From: a candidate division LCP-89 bacterium
GTDB lineage: Bacteria; Electryoneota; B3-LCP
Length of the DNA: 9,471 nucleotides
Reading direction: 5' to 3'
NCBI GenBank assembly: GCA_025774735.1
Contig: JALGZU010000086.1
Span: 1-9,471 of the forward strand
A program made the position numbers and the translations under genes. A model generated the notes under the pieces. That model made no database searches. It was not told where the DNA came from and saw only the letters and a program-made list of their open reading frames with translations. This document shows, piece after piece, positions 1 through 7,077 of this stretch (position 1 is the stretch's first letter; each line of letters begins with the position of its first letter).

Positions 1-668
1 GAACTGTCGCCCAATTCGGAGAGGCGAATCATGGGTTCCGGATCCTTCAGAATGCGCTCGTCTTCAGCGACGAGTCTGGTCAGGATCTCTTTTGCTTTGG
101 CAATATCATCCCCGTAGCCGATGCCGAAAGTCATGTCGACGCGTCGGGTCTCTTCGGTGGAGTAGTTGACAATACTCCCGTTGGAGATGTCCCCGTTGGG
201 AATGATGGTCGTCTTGTTGTCGAAGGTTTTGATGACCGTATTGAAGATTTGAATGGCATGAACTTTCCCGATATGTCCCTGTGCTTCCACGACATCATTG
301 ACCTTGTAGGGTCTGAACAACAGGATCAAAACGCCACCGGCGAAGTTAGCCAAGCTGCCCTGCAGCGCCAGACCGACGGCCAGGCCGGCGGCACCCAGAA
401 CGGCGATGAACGAGGTCATCTGCACGCCCAGCATAGAGATGACTGTGATGGCCAGCATCGCCTTCAGGCCGATAGAAATCAGACTGGTGACAAATCGACT
501 CAAGGTGACGTCGACATCACCCTTTTCGAGTCCCTTCCTTGCGATTTTGGTGAAAATGTTAATGACCCAAAGACCGATCAGCAGCGTGAGTATCGCCAGG
601 AGAGCTTTGGGCACATAGAGCATGGAAAGCTCGATGGCTTTTGTGTATAGGCTATCCAAATCAACCAT
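1..668 (-). CDS. mscS: MscS-family small-conductance mechanosensitive channel (C-terminal end missing)
   Basis: Inner-membrane channel that opens under membrane tension and releases solutes during hypo-osmotic shock. The reading frame starts at the ATG at 668 and runs off the left edge after 222 codons; E. coli MscS has 286 residues, so roughly the last quarter is missing. A perfect GGAGGAGG ribosome binding site at about 673-680 fixes the start. Two hydrophobic helices (about residues 16-40 and 58-82) precede the highly conserved pore helix (about 86-120), which contains IAVLGAAGLAVGLALQGSL, nearly identical to E. coli MscS. The beta domain follows, with FRPYKVNDVV, the IIPNG motif near residue 155 and a VNYS segment, then the start of the alpha/beta vestibule domain (EDERILKDPEP). 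It is divergent from the gene at 961. Family assignment is very secure; the physiological role is inferred from the family. Confidence 0.96.
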   Translation of the reverse strand, partial: MVDLDSLYTKAIELSMLYVPKALLAILTLLIGLWVINIFTKIARKGLEKGDVDVTLSRFVTSLISIGLKAMLAITVISMLGVQMTSFIAVLGAAGLAVGLALQGSLANFAGGVLILLFRPYKVNDVVEAQGHIGKVHAIQIFNTVIKTFDNKTTIIPNGDISNGSIVNYSTEETRRVDMTFGIGYGDDIAKAKEILTRLVAEDERILKDPEPMIRLSELGDS

Positions 669-960
669 GTATACCTCCTCCTTTTTACAATCAATAACAG
701 TTAAGTGTAGGGTATAGTCGCAAGATATGCTTTGTGTTCAAGATTTATTACGCATCCAGGTCGGAATCGTTTGAATTCCTTGCGGGGGGTAAGGTGCGTT
801 CGCTCTTTATACGCTTTAATATAGCGATCTTCACAATTCACAAGCTGATTATTCGTAGATCGCTCGGAATTTCACCAACTTCAGAATTGACATTCACGTA
901 AAATCATACTAAGTTACGGAATCAGTGCAATAATATTAAGCATTTTGGAGGCAAATTCTC
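669..960. other. Divergent intergenic region between mscS and the DUF3078-like gene
   Basis: A 292-base AT-rich gap that should carry promoters for both divergent genes. On the plus strand there is a perfect TTGACA at 887-892, but no convincing -10 box 16-18 bases downstream (the 17-base position reads TAAGTT), so a promoter there is only suggested. On the minus strand TTGAAC (about 745-750) lies 19 bases before TATACC, a weak match. No open reading frame, RNA gene or repeat is apparent. Confidence 0.35.
947..951 (+). promoter_or_regulatory. Ribosome binding site of the DUF3078-like gene
   Basis: GGAGG, nine bases before the ATG at 961. It supports this start, which is also placed exactly at the beginning of a good signal peptide. 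Confidence 0.8.
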
Positions 961-1857
961 ATGAAGTTCAAAGCCATGTTAGTGCCCCTTCTCCTGGTGG
1001 CTGTCAGCGTTGCATCCGCCCAGGAGGAAGCTCAGGATCCCAACGCCTGGGAAACGTCCCTTGAAGTCAGCCTCGGGTTAACTCAGGCCACCTATTCGGA
1101 CAACTGGACCGGCGGCGAAGTTGGATCCATCGTCTGGACGTCGAACCTGTATGGCACGGCACAGAAGCAGCTTTCCAGGATTTTACGTTCGGAGAACGCA
1201 TTACAGCTGGCCTTCGGCCAAACGCACAGCCAGGATGAGGAGACCAAAGACTGGGCTGCCCCCGCGAAATCCACCGACAAGATCCGCTTCGATACCGTCC
1301 TGAAGTTCACCCTCGATGCCTGGCTAGATCCTTACGCAGCGGGCATTTTCGAATCACAATTCTACGACGCGTCCTTGCCTTACGATGAGCGCTACGTCAA
1401 TCCCATTGACCTGACCGAGAGCGCCGGCGTTTCCAAGACCTTAATCGATCAGCCGTCATCGAAGCTGGCCACCCGGCTGGGATTAGGCTTGCGCCAGGCC
1501 ATCATGCAGGAGGGCGTGGATTCTGCAGGCGTCGTGATCGAGGAGAGCATGACGACCCTGGACGGGGGCATTGAATGGGTAACGGACTGGAATGCGACGC
1601 TGTCCGAAACGTTGAACTATACGACCAAGCTATCGGTGTTCCAGGCGTTTTTCTATTCTGAATCGGACGAATTGGAAGGCTTGCCCGAGGCGGATTACTG
1701 GAAGACAACCGACGTGGCGTGGGAGAATATTTTGACGGCCCGAGTGGCATCGATTGTCCAGGTCAGCCTGGCGTGGGAACTGCACTACGACAAACAGAAG
1801 GCTCTGGGCGGCCGCTTCAAAGAGACTCTGGCTCTGGGTGTGGCCTATGTGATGTAA
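961..1857 (+). CDS. DUF3078-like exported protein, probable outer-membrane beta-barrel
   Basis: A 298-residue protein with a clear signal peptide (K near the start, hydrophobic core, ASA before QEEAQ at about residue 21), so it is exported to the envelope. The mature part starts with W-E-T-S-L-E-V-S-L-G-L-T-Q followed by SDNWTGGE. This resembles the DUF3078 family of Bacteroidota and relatives, where an N-terminal W, an S-N-W-x-x-G-G signature and alternating hydrophobic strands are usual. Alternating polar/hydrophobic stretches through to the end (for example FKETLALGVAYVM) fit amphipathic strands of an outer-membrane barrel. The biochemical function of the family is not known to me. It is preceded by GGAGG, ends in TAA, has its own terminator, and is convergent with the Sec operon, so no functional link to that operon is implied. 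The family call rests on motif recognition without a profile search. Confidence 0.72.
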   Translation: MKFKAMLVPLLLVAVSVASAQEEAQDPNAWETSLEVSLGLTQATYSDNWTGGEVGSIVWTSNLYGTAQKQLSRILRSENALQLAFGQTHSQDEETKDWAAPAKSTDKIRFDTVLKFTLDAWLDPYAAGIFESQFYDASLPYDERYVNPIDLTESAGVSKTLIDQPSSKLATRLGLGLRQAIMQEGVDSAGVVIEESMTTLDGGIEWVTDWNATLSETLNYTTKLSVFQAFFYSESDELEGLPEADYWKTTDVAWENILTARVASIVQVSLAWELHYDKQKALGGRFKETLALGVAYVM

Positions 1858-1884
1858 GTTAGAAGAATCATCAAGCGGTAAAAT

Positions 1885-1918
1885 AAGCCTGGAGACAGAC
1901 CCTCCGGGCTTTTGTATA
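1885..1918 (+). terminator. Intrinsic terminator of the DUF3078-like gene
   Basis: Ten-base-pair stem (1885-1894 with 1902-1911, one G-U pair) with a seven-base loop, running into TTTTGTATA. It begins 27 bases after the TAA stop. Confidence 0.75.
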
Positions 1919-1920
1919 TA

Positions 1921-1950
1921 AAAAAATGGGCGGTTAAAAGCCGCCCATTT
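1921..1950 (-). terminator. Intrinsic terminator of the Sec operon
   Basis: Perfect ten-base-pair inverted repeat, AAATGGGCGG paired with CCGCCCATTT (1941-1950 with 1924-1933), with a seven-base loop. On the minus strand it is followed by a run of six U (1926-1921). It begins 20 bases after the stop of the last propeller gene, as expected for the end of the operon. The plus-strand side has only a short U-run, so it mainly serves the minus strand. Confidence 0.85.
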
Positions 1951-1970
1951 ACGTTTGGAGTGATTGTATA

Positions 1971-3593
1971 CTACTTCGTCAGGAGGAGCTTTTGTACCAT
2001 CTGCTGATTTTCAGTCTGAACCTGTACGAAGTAGACGCCAGAGGTTAATCCCGACGCGTTCCAGGTCACGTCATGGCTGCCCGCATTGCGGTAGCCATCC
2101 ACCAGCGAAGCGACCCTCTGGCCGGTCATGTTGTAGACGCTCAGGTTGACCATCCCGGCATCGGGAAGGTCGAAGCTGAGCGTGGTGACCGGGTTGAAGG
2201 GATTCGGGGATGCGGACAGGGCGATGCGGTCGGGCATCATCTGACCGGATTCGCAGAGATCCTCAACCTCCCAGCCGCTGCAGTTCCAACTGCCGAGACC
2301 GGTTCCATCCCCGTCCCCGGTTTTGTAGAAGTAGAAGTAGTCCTGGCTGTAAACCTGCAGCTCGCTCTGAACGCCCACGTAGCCGTAGTAGTAGTAGTAG
2401 CCCGAGGGTGCCGTGCCCGGAACCTCCTGGAAAAGGCTGCGGGTGATGCTGCCGTAGGGATCCAGTGACAGATCGGTGCGGACAAGCAGCGGTCCGAAGA
2501 AGCTGTCGTCGGGGAGCTGGACCTCCGTCCAGGCGTCAAAGGTCACCGCAGAGCTGGTCTGGTTATTGGCTGCAAAGCTATAATTAACCCGTCCACCGGT
2601 GGGTGGAACCTGCAACCCACCGAGATTGTTGATATCTGTGGTCGGCGCCGGCGGCGTGGTAGCGGTTTGCAGATACCGTTTCAGCCTGGAGTCGTAGCCA
2701 CCCGAGACGATGTCCATGGTGCCTTCGCCGTCCCAGTCTATGATGGCAATGCGGCTGGTGCTGCCGTGGTCAATCGTGATGGCGCCGGTTGCGAGTGCAA
2801 CTGGATTGGCCAGCAACGGAGTTTCGTTAGTACCGTTGTTCTTGCAGTAGTAGACATAACCGCTGATTTCGCCCGTGATCAGATCTTTCGCCCCATCACC
2901 GTTCAAGTCGACGACGATCGGACCCGAGCGGGAACCGAAATCGACCTGAGAACCGATTGCCAGCGTCACCCACTGGGTGGTGCTGAAGCGTGGTTCCTCG
3001 TTGGTATTGACGTTGATGTAGAGATAGACCCGTCCGTCGCTGGCTCCCACCAGCAGATCCTTCAGTCCGTCTTCGTTCCAGTCGTCCACCCAGGGCTGTG
3101 AGTAGCTTCCGATATCGATGGCGAGGCCGCCCACCATGACAAGTCCATCATAGGTAAGCGAGGGATTGCCAGCCGTGCCGATATTGCGGTAAAAGCGCAC
3201 CTGACCGTTGTTTTCACCCACGAGCAGGTCGTTCAAACCGTCCTCGTCCCAATCCACGATCCGTGGAGTTGCGCCGATGCATCAACCATAGCTGACTGCG
3301 ATGGGGGAGCCGTCGGCAGTCACCATTACCTCCGGCCCAAACTCCGGTATGACTCCCGTGGATACGTTCTCGTAGTAGAGAACGTTGCCGGAATAGAATA
3401 CACCGACCATCATGTCGAGGTCGCCGTCGTCATCCCAATCGCCGAATTCAGGGGCGTCGTAAACGTTGTCTCCGACGATATACCCCTGGTCATTGGTCAC
3501 AAAATAGGCATAATCGTAATTAGGCGTCTCTTGTGCCCAGGCTGCGGTGATGAGAAGAAAACAGACGAACAGACCAAATGTTTTCCTCCACAT
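1971..3593 (-). CDS. Exported selenoprotein: FG-GAP/VCBS beta-propeller with T9SS sorting domain, paralogue C
   Basis: 540 residues if the in-frame UGA at codon 104 (3282-3284) is read as Sec; otherwise the gene breaks into a 103-residue piece and a 428-residue piece in the same frame. Signal peptide: residues 1-20, ending AAWA before QE. Five calcium-loop motifs of FG-GAP/VCBS type start at residues 52 (DWDDDGD), 114 (DWDEDG), 171 (DWNEDG), 229 (DLNGDG) and 286 (DWDGEG). Spacing is 62, 57, 58 and 57, and the extra five residues in the first interval are the Sec loop U-C-I-G-A. Residues 317-427 form a beta-sandwich-like domain, and 461-540 are a T9SS type A sorting domain (SPNPFNPVTT, ending LLLTK). 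Other mature cysteines are 250, 438 and 447. A GGAG ribosome binding site lies at 3600-3603, and the stop is TAG. It starts 35 bases after paralogue B. Export and surface location follow from the sorting domain; the reaction or ligand is unknown. A disrupted pseudogene is unlikely, because both paralogues carry the UGA at the same position. Confidence 0.9.
3253..3267 (-). promoter_or_regulatory. SECIS-like hairpin of paralogue C
   Basis: Nucleotides 15-29 after the UGA form a five-base-pair stem, UCCAC with GUGGA, closing the loop GGAUC. The inner G and C could also pair and leave GAU. The loop G lies about 20 bases after the UGA, inside the range known for bacterial SECIS elements, which bind SelB. 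It also encodes the conserved P-R-I-V-D strand, so protein constraint contributes to the conservation. Confidence 0.65.
3282..3284 (-). other. Proposed Sec codon (UGA) of paralogue C
   Basis: In-frame TGA between SYG and CIGATPRIVDW at codon 104. It is followed directly by a Cys codon (TGC). The downstream reading continues in the same frame with the next FG-GAP motif. Confidence 0.9.
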
Positions 3594-3628
3594 AATCTTC
3601 TCCTTTCTTTGATGAGTGATGGCTTTTT

Positions 3629-5248
3629 TTACTTAATCAGCGTTAATTTTCGTGTTTCTGTATTTTCTTTTACGTTGAGTGCGACAATATATATCCCACT
3701 GGGGAGAGCCGACGCGTCCCAGGTGACCTGGTGATTTCCGGCAGCACGATGGCCATCCATCAGACCGTCTACCCGCCGGCCGGATTGATTGAACACGTTC
3801 AGGCGGACAAAATCTGCTTCCGGCAGGTCGAACTGGATGGTTGTCACCGGGTTGAAGGGATTCGGCGAGGCATTCAGGCTGAGACGATCCGGGAGCGCGC
3901 TCGGGTCGGGATTAAGGTCTCCCACGACCCATCCACTGATTTCCCACTTACCGGTGCCACCATCGCCGCCGGATGATTTCGTAAAGTTGAAAGAATTCGA
4001 ATGGTAAACTTGTAGGGCTTCGGAGTTGCCGGCATAGCCGAAATAAGTGTAATATCCCGGGGGAGCTCCCGGCGGTACCGCCTGGGTGAGCGTGCGCGAA
4101 ATGGTATCGTACGGACCCAGAGTCAGATCCTGTCTGACCAGCAGCGGTCCGTAAAAACTCCCAAAGGACTGTTTCACCTCCGTCCAGACATCGAAAGTGA
4201 TGTTCGATATGGAGGGATTGTACGCTGAAAAGGCGTATGTCAGGGTACCGCCTGAGGGGGGGATTGTGGATCCGCCCAGGTTTTGCAGTTCTACCAGCGG
4301 TCCCTGTTCGGTCGTCGGCGCCTGGAAATACAGCCTCAATCTGCCATCCGAAGAACCGGCGAGGAGGTCCATATCCCCGTCTTCGTCCCAGTCGGTGGCT
4401 GCCGCACGTGCCCAGGCCCCCGGTTGCATGAGGATCCAACCGGTATAGAGCAATTCCGGATCCGCCAGCAGCGGATCAGCGTTGGTGCCGTTGTTCTGGC
4501 AGTAATGGACGTAGCCGTCTCTCTCGCCACTGATCAGGTCTTTAAGACCGTCCCCGTTCAGATCGACCACGACCGGACCAGACCGGGCACCGAAATTGAC
4601 CTGTGAACCGGATGCGAGCGTGACCTGCTGGGTGGAGTTGAATAGCGGATCTTCGTTGGTGCCTTCGTTGATGTAGAGATATACATAACCGTCGTTCGCA
4701 CCGACCAGCAGGTCTTTCAAGCCGTCTTCGTCCCAGTCATTAACCCAGGGATGAGACCAGCCGCCGACGGAGAGCATCTCACCACCGACCTGCAGGTTGC
4801 TGTCAAAGGTAAGAACCGGATTAGCGGCAGATCCGATGTTGCGGTAGTAGAAGATCTGGCCGTAGGGACCTCCGGAAATCAGATCCATCAAGCCGTCTTC
4901 GTTCCAATCCACGATCCGCGGGAGGGCATCATAGATTCACCCGGCACCGATGGCGATGTAGATTCCGTCAGCCACAACGATAACCTGTTCGGCGAATTCC
5001 GGCTCCGGTCCCGTGGAGATGTTCTCGTAATAGTAGATATAGCCGCCTAAGTCCACTCCAACCATGAGGTCGAAATCACCGTCGTCATCCCAGTCGCCGA
5101 TATCCGGGGTCGCCGCATAGACGTTCCCCTCGGCGATATAGCCCGATTCGTTCGTGATGAAATAGGGGTAATCGAAATTGGGCGCCTGCGCCCAGGCTGT
5201 TGCGACGAATGTGAAAAGGATCACAAAAAGAATGGTGAATTTGTGCAT
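3629..5248 (-). CDS. Exported selenoprotein: FG-GAP/VCBS beta-propeller with T9SS sorting domain, paralogue B
   Basis: 539 residues if the UGA at codon 104 (4937-4939) is Sec. Signal peptide: residues 1-20 (TAWA before QAPNFDYPYF). Five calcium-loop motifs start at about 52 (DWDDDGD), 114 (DWNEDG), 171 (DWDEDG), 229 (DLNGDG) and 286 (DWDEDGD). They are followed by the beta-sandwich-like domain (about 317-425) and a T9SS sorting domain (about 460-539, SPNPFNPVTT, ending LTLIK). The Sec loop is U-I-Y-D-A: unlike its two paralogues it has no Cys after the Sec. Its only mature Cys is residue 250 (HYC), which is shared with paralogue C. The start ATG has GGAG at 5257-5260, eight bases upstream. 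It begins 24 bases after paralogue A and ends in TAA. Propeller and export assignments are secure; any catalytic or binding role for the Sec is inference. Confidence 0.9.
4909..4921 (-). promoter_or_regulatory. SECIS-like hairpin of paralogue B
   Basis: Nucleotides 16-28 after the UGA form a stem CCGC with GUGG around the loop GGAUC, at the same distance from the UGA as in the paralogues. Compared with paralogues A and C, an A-U pair has become G-U, so pairing is kept. The stem is one base pair shorter because position 15 is C opposite A. Confidence 0.55.
4937..4939 (-). other. Proposed Sec codon (UGA) of paralogue B
   Basis: In-frame TGA between IAIGAG and IYDALPRIVDW at codon 104, the same position as in paralogue C, with the frame continuing into the second FG-GAP motif. 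Confidence 0.88.
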
Positions 5249-5272
5249 GCTGCGGTCTCCAAAATATTCAGA

Positions 5273-6889
5273 CTATTTCAGCAGGACGACTTTCTGTACG
5301 TCCTGGAACGTTTCGGTCTGCAGTGAGATAAGATAGATGCCGGAAGAGAAATCTCCTGCATTCCAGCTTAAAGCGTGTTTGCCTCCGGGTGCATATCCCT
5401 CCACAAGGGAAGTGAGCTTCCGCCCGTTTGGATTGTATACGAGCATTGTAATATAACCGGAAGAGGGCAGCTCGTAGTTGATGGTGGTCACTTCGTTGAA
5501 AGGATTGGGAGTAACCTCCAGACACGGTTTTTCAGGCAGTAGAGCGGCGTTTTCACTGACCGGTTCGTCATGCCATCCGTACAGTTCCCAGCCTTCGATG
5601 CGGTCTCCGGCGGAGATATCCATTTTATGGAAGAAGAAGTAGGCGTCGTCATATACCTGAAGTTCGGTGTAATTTCCTACGTAGGTGTGGTAGAAGTACA
5701 ATCCGTTCGGCGCTGACGCGGGGACATTCTGGCTCAGGTCCCGTGAAATCGTTGCTGCAGGTGGGAGGTTGACGTCGTTCCTTGACAGAAGCGGGCCGAA
5801 GTAGGAATAATTCGGCAGCCGCGCTTCGGTCCAGATGTCGAAGGTCAGGGCAAGGATAGCTGGATTTTCAATTTCGATGGTGAACTCCACCACGCCGCCA
5901 GAGGTGGGAATGATCCAGCCGCTGTTATTGGTGAGGGTAATCTGCGGCGCCGGTTGCGACGTAACCGTCCGCTTATACAATTTCAGGCGTGATTCGATGG
6001 AGCCCGCCATCAGGTCGAGATCGCCATCGCCGTCCCAATCCAGCGGAGCGAAGCGGCCGGTGGCACCGGCGTATATATCGAGAGTGTCTATGCCGAGCAT
6101 CACCGGGTCGAGCAGCTGCGGATTGGAGTTGGTGCCGGTGTTTTCGAAGAAGTAGGCTTTGCCGTTGGTGCATCCGGAGACAACGTCCTTCAGGCCGTCA
6201 TTATCCAGATCTATGACCACGGGAGCCGCCCTCCCGGGCACTGCCAACTGCTCGCCGCCGGCCAGCGTGACGTACTGCGTCCGGTTGAAGACCGGGGTGG
6301 CGTTGGATCCTTCGTTGAGGAAGAGCCGCACGAAGCCGTCGCTGGCTCCCACGAGGAGGTCGTTCAGCCCGTCGCCGTTCCAGTCGTCCACGCAGGGGCA
6401 GGCGTTGTTGATCACGCTGAGTTCGGAACCGTCCACCATCAGACAGCCCTCGCTGGTCAGTGCCGGATTGCCCGGAGTTCCGACATTGCGGTAATATTCA
6501 ACCTTGCCCCAATAGTCGCCCACCAGGAGATCTTTCAGCCCGTCATCGTTCCAGTCCACCATCTGTGGAGCGGCGCCCTGGCATCAGGAATAGCCAACCG
6601 AAATAGCCTGGCCATCGGCCATTAGAATTTCTCTGGGTGTGAATTCAGGAGGAGTTATGGGGGAGACGTTCTCGTAGTAATAGATATTCCCGTAGTAAAG
6701 GATGCCGACCATCATGTCCGGGTCGCCGTCATCGTCCCAGTCGCCGAAGGTGGGGATCAGATACTCGTTGTCTTCGGTGATGTAGCCTTCCGGATTGGTG
6801 ACGAAACGGGGGTAGTCGAAGTTGGGCGGCTGGGCGAGAGAGGTCGTGACGAGAACCAGTAGAACAACTGTGTAACGCACTGTGGTCAT
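5273..6889 (-). CDS. Exported selenoprotein: FG-GAP/VCBS beta-propeller with T9SS sorting domain, paralogue A (Cys-rich)
   Basis: 538 residues if the UGA at codon 102 (6584-6586) is Sec. I start it at the ATG at 6889 rather than the start ten codons upstream (6919). A GGAGG stands just before 6889, and the product then begins directly with a signal peptide (residues 1-19, TSLA before QPPNFDYP). Five calcium-loop motifs start at residues 50 (DWDDDGD), 112 (DWNDDG), 169 (DWNGDG), 227 (DLDNDG) and 284 (DWDGDGD), spaced 62, 57, 58 and 57. A beta-sandwich-like domain (about 314-422) and a T9SS sorting domain (about 456-538, TPNPFNEVTT, ending VVLLK) follow. The Sec loop is U-C-Q-G-A. This copy is much richer in Cys: 103 (next to Sec), 149, a C-P-C pair at 164/166 in the following blade linker, 240 and 456. 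It is the first protein gene after the Sec tRNA, 78 bases downstream. Function beyond a surface-exposed propeller is unknown. Confidence 0.9.
6555..6569 (-). promoter_or_regulatory. SECIS-like hairpin of paralogue A
   Basis: Nucleotides 15-29 after the UGA form UCCAC paired with GUGGA around the loop AGAUG. After one C-C mismatch the stem can be extended by C-G, C-G and G-U pairs (nucleotides 11-13 with 31-33). Loop position and length match paralogues B and C. Confidence 0.65.
6584..6586 (-). other. Proposed Sec codon (UGA) of paralogue A
   Basis: In-frame TGA between SVGYS and CQGAAPQMVDW at codon 102, followed by a Cys codon as in paralogue C. Confidence 0.9.
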
Positions 6890-6893
6890 GGCA

Positions 6894-6898
6894 CCTCC
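6894..6898 (-). promoter_or_regulatory. Ribosome binding site deciding the start of paralogue A
   Basis: GGAGG four bases before the ATG at 6889. The spacing is short but the match is strong, and it favours this ATG over the upstream start at 6919. Confidence 0.65.
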
Positions 6899-6904
6899 AC
6901 GGCG

Positions 6905-6933
6905 TGATCCCTGAACCATCCCTGCCCAGGATC
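6905..6933 (-). other. Imperfect hairpin between the Sec tRNA and paralogue A
   Basis: On the minus strand GATCCTG (6933-6927) can pair with CAGGGATC (6912-6905), with one bulged G. No U-run follows, so it is not a good terminator. It might help processing of the tRNA from the mRNA, but it could be chance. Confidence 0.25.
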
Positions 6934-6967
6934 GGGAGTATCACATGCGGTCATCAGGACAAATTTG

Positions 6968-7061
6968 CGGGAGCGTGTGAGGATCGAACTCACCGCGGAC
7001 TGTATTAGAGCCCGCCAGCGGGTTTGAAGCCCGTGAGCCACGCCAGTGACCATCCGCTCCC
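6968..7061 (-). tRNA. selC: Selenocysteine tRNA, anticodon UCA
   Basis: 94-nucleotide tRNA that decodes UGA as Sec. Reading 5' to 3' on the minus strand: acceptor GGGAGCGG, paired in seven positions with CGCTCCC, the eighth position being G opposite A. Then a six-base-pair D stem (GGTCAC/GTGGCT) with a four-base loop, typical of Sec tRNA. The anticodon loop is CTTCAAA with anticodon TCA (plus-strand 7025-7027). A long variable arm follows, with a seven-base-pair stem (GCGGGCT/AGTCCGC). The T stem is GTGAG/CTCAC with loop TTCGATC, and the discriminator is G, as needed for charging by seryl-tRNA synthetase. CCA is not encoded. The long acceptor plus T stack, six-pair D stem and UCA anticodon exclude an ordinary Ser tRNA. 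It starts 16 bases after selD ends, so it is probably cut out of the operon transcript. Confidence 0.96.
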
Positions 7062-7077
7062 AAGGTGGAGACCGGGA

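Noticed and set aside
249..650. Plus-strand reading frame of 133 codons
   Set aside because: It is the antisense shadow of the MscS gene, whose protein is unmistakable on the other strand. The same holds for the many plus-strand frames inside the propeller genes and selD.
3629..4912. Separate gene starting at 4912 (and likewise at 3257 and 6562) for a propeller without a signal peptide
   Set aside because: These starts lie inside a longer frame interrupted only by the UGA. They lack a ribosome binding site and a signal peptide, although the product has an export sorting domain. Reading through the UGA gives a complete, regular protein in all three cases.
3282..6586. The three UGA codons as pseudogene damage, or as general reassignment of UGA to Trp or Gly
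   Set aside because: All three fall at the same aligned codon with intact frames on both sides. Trp is encoded by TGG and Gly by GGN elsewhere in the window, and a Sec tRNA and a Sec-containing selD are adjacent.
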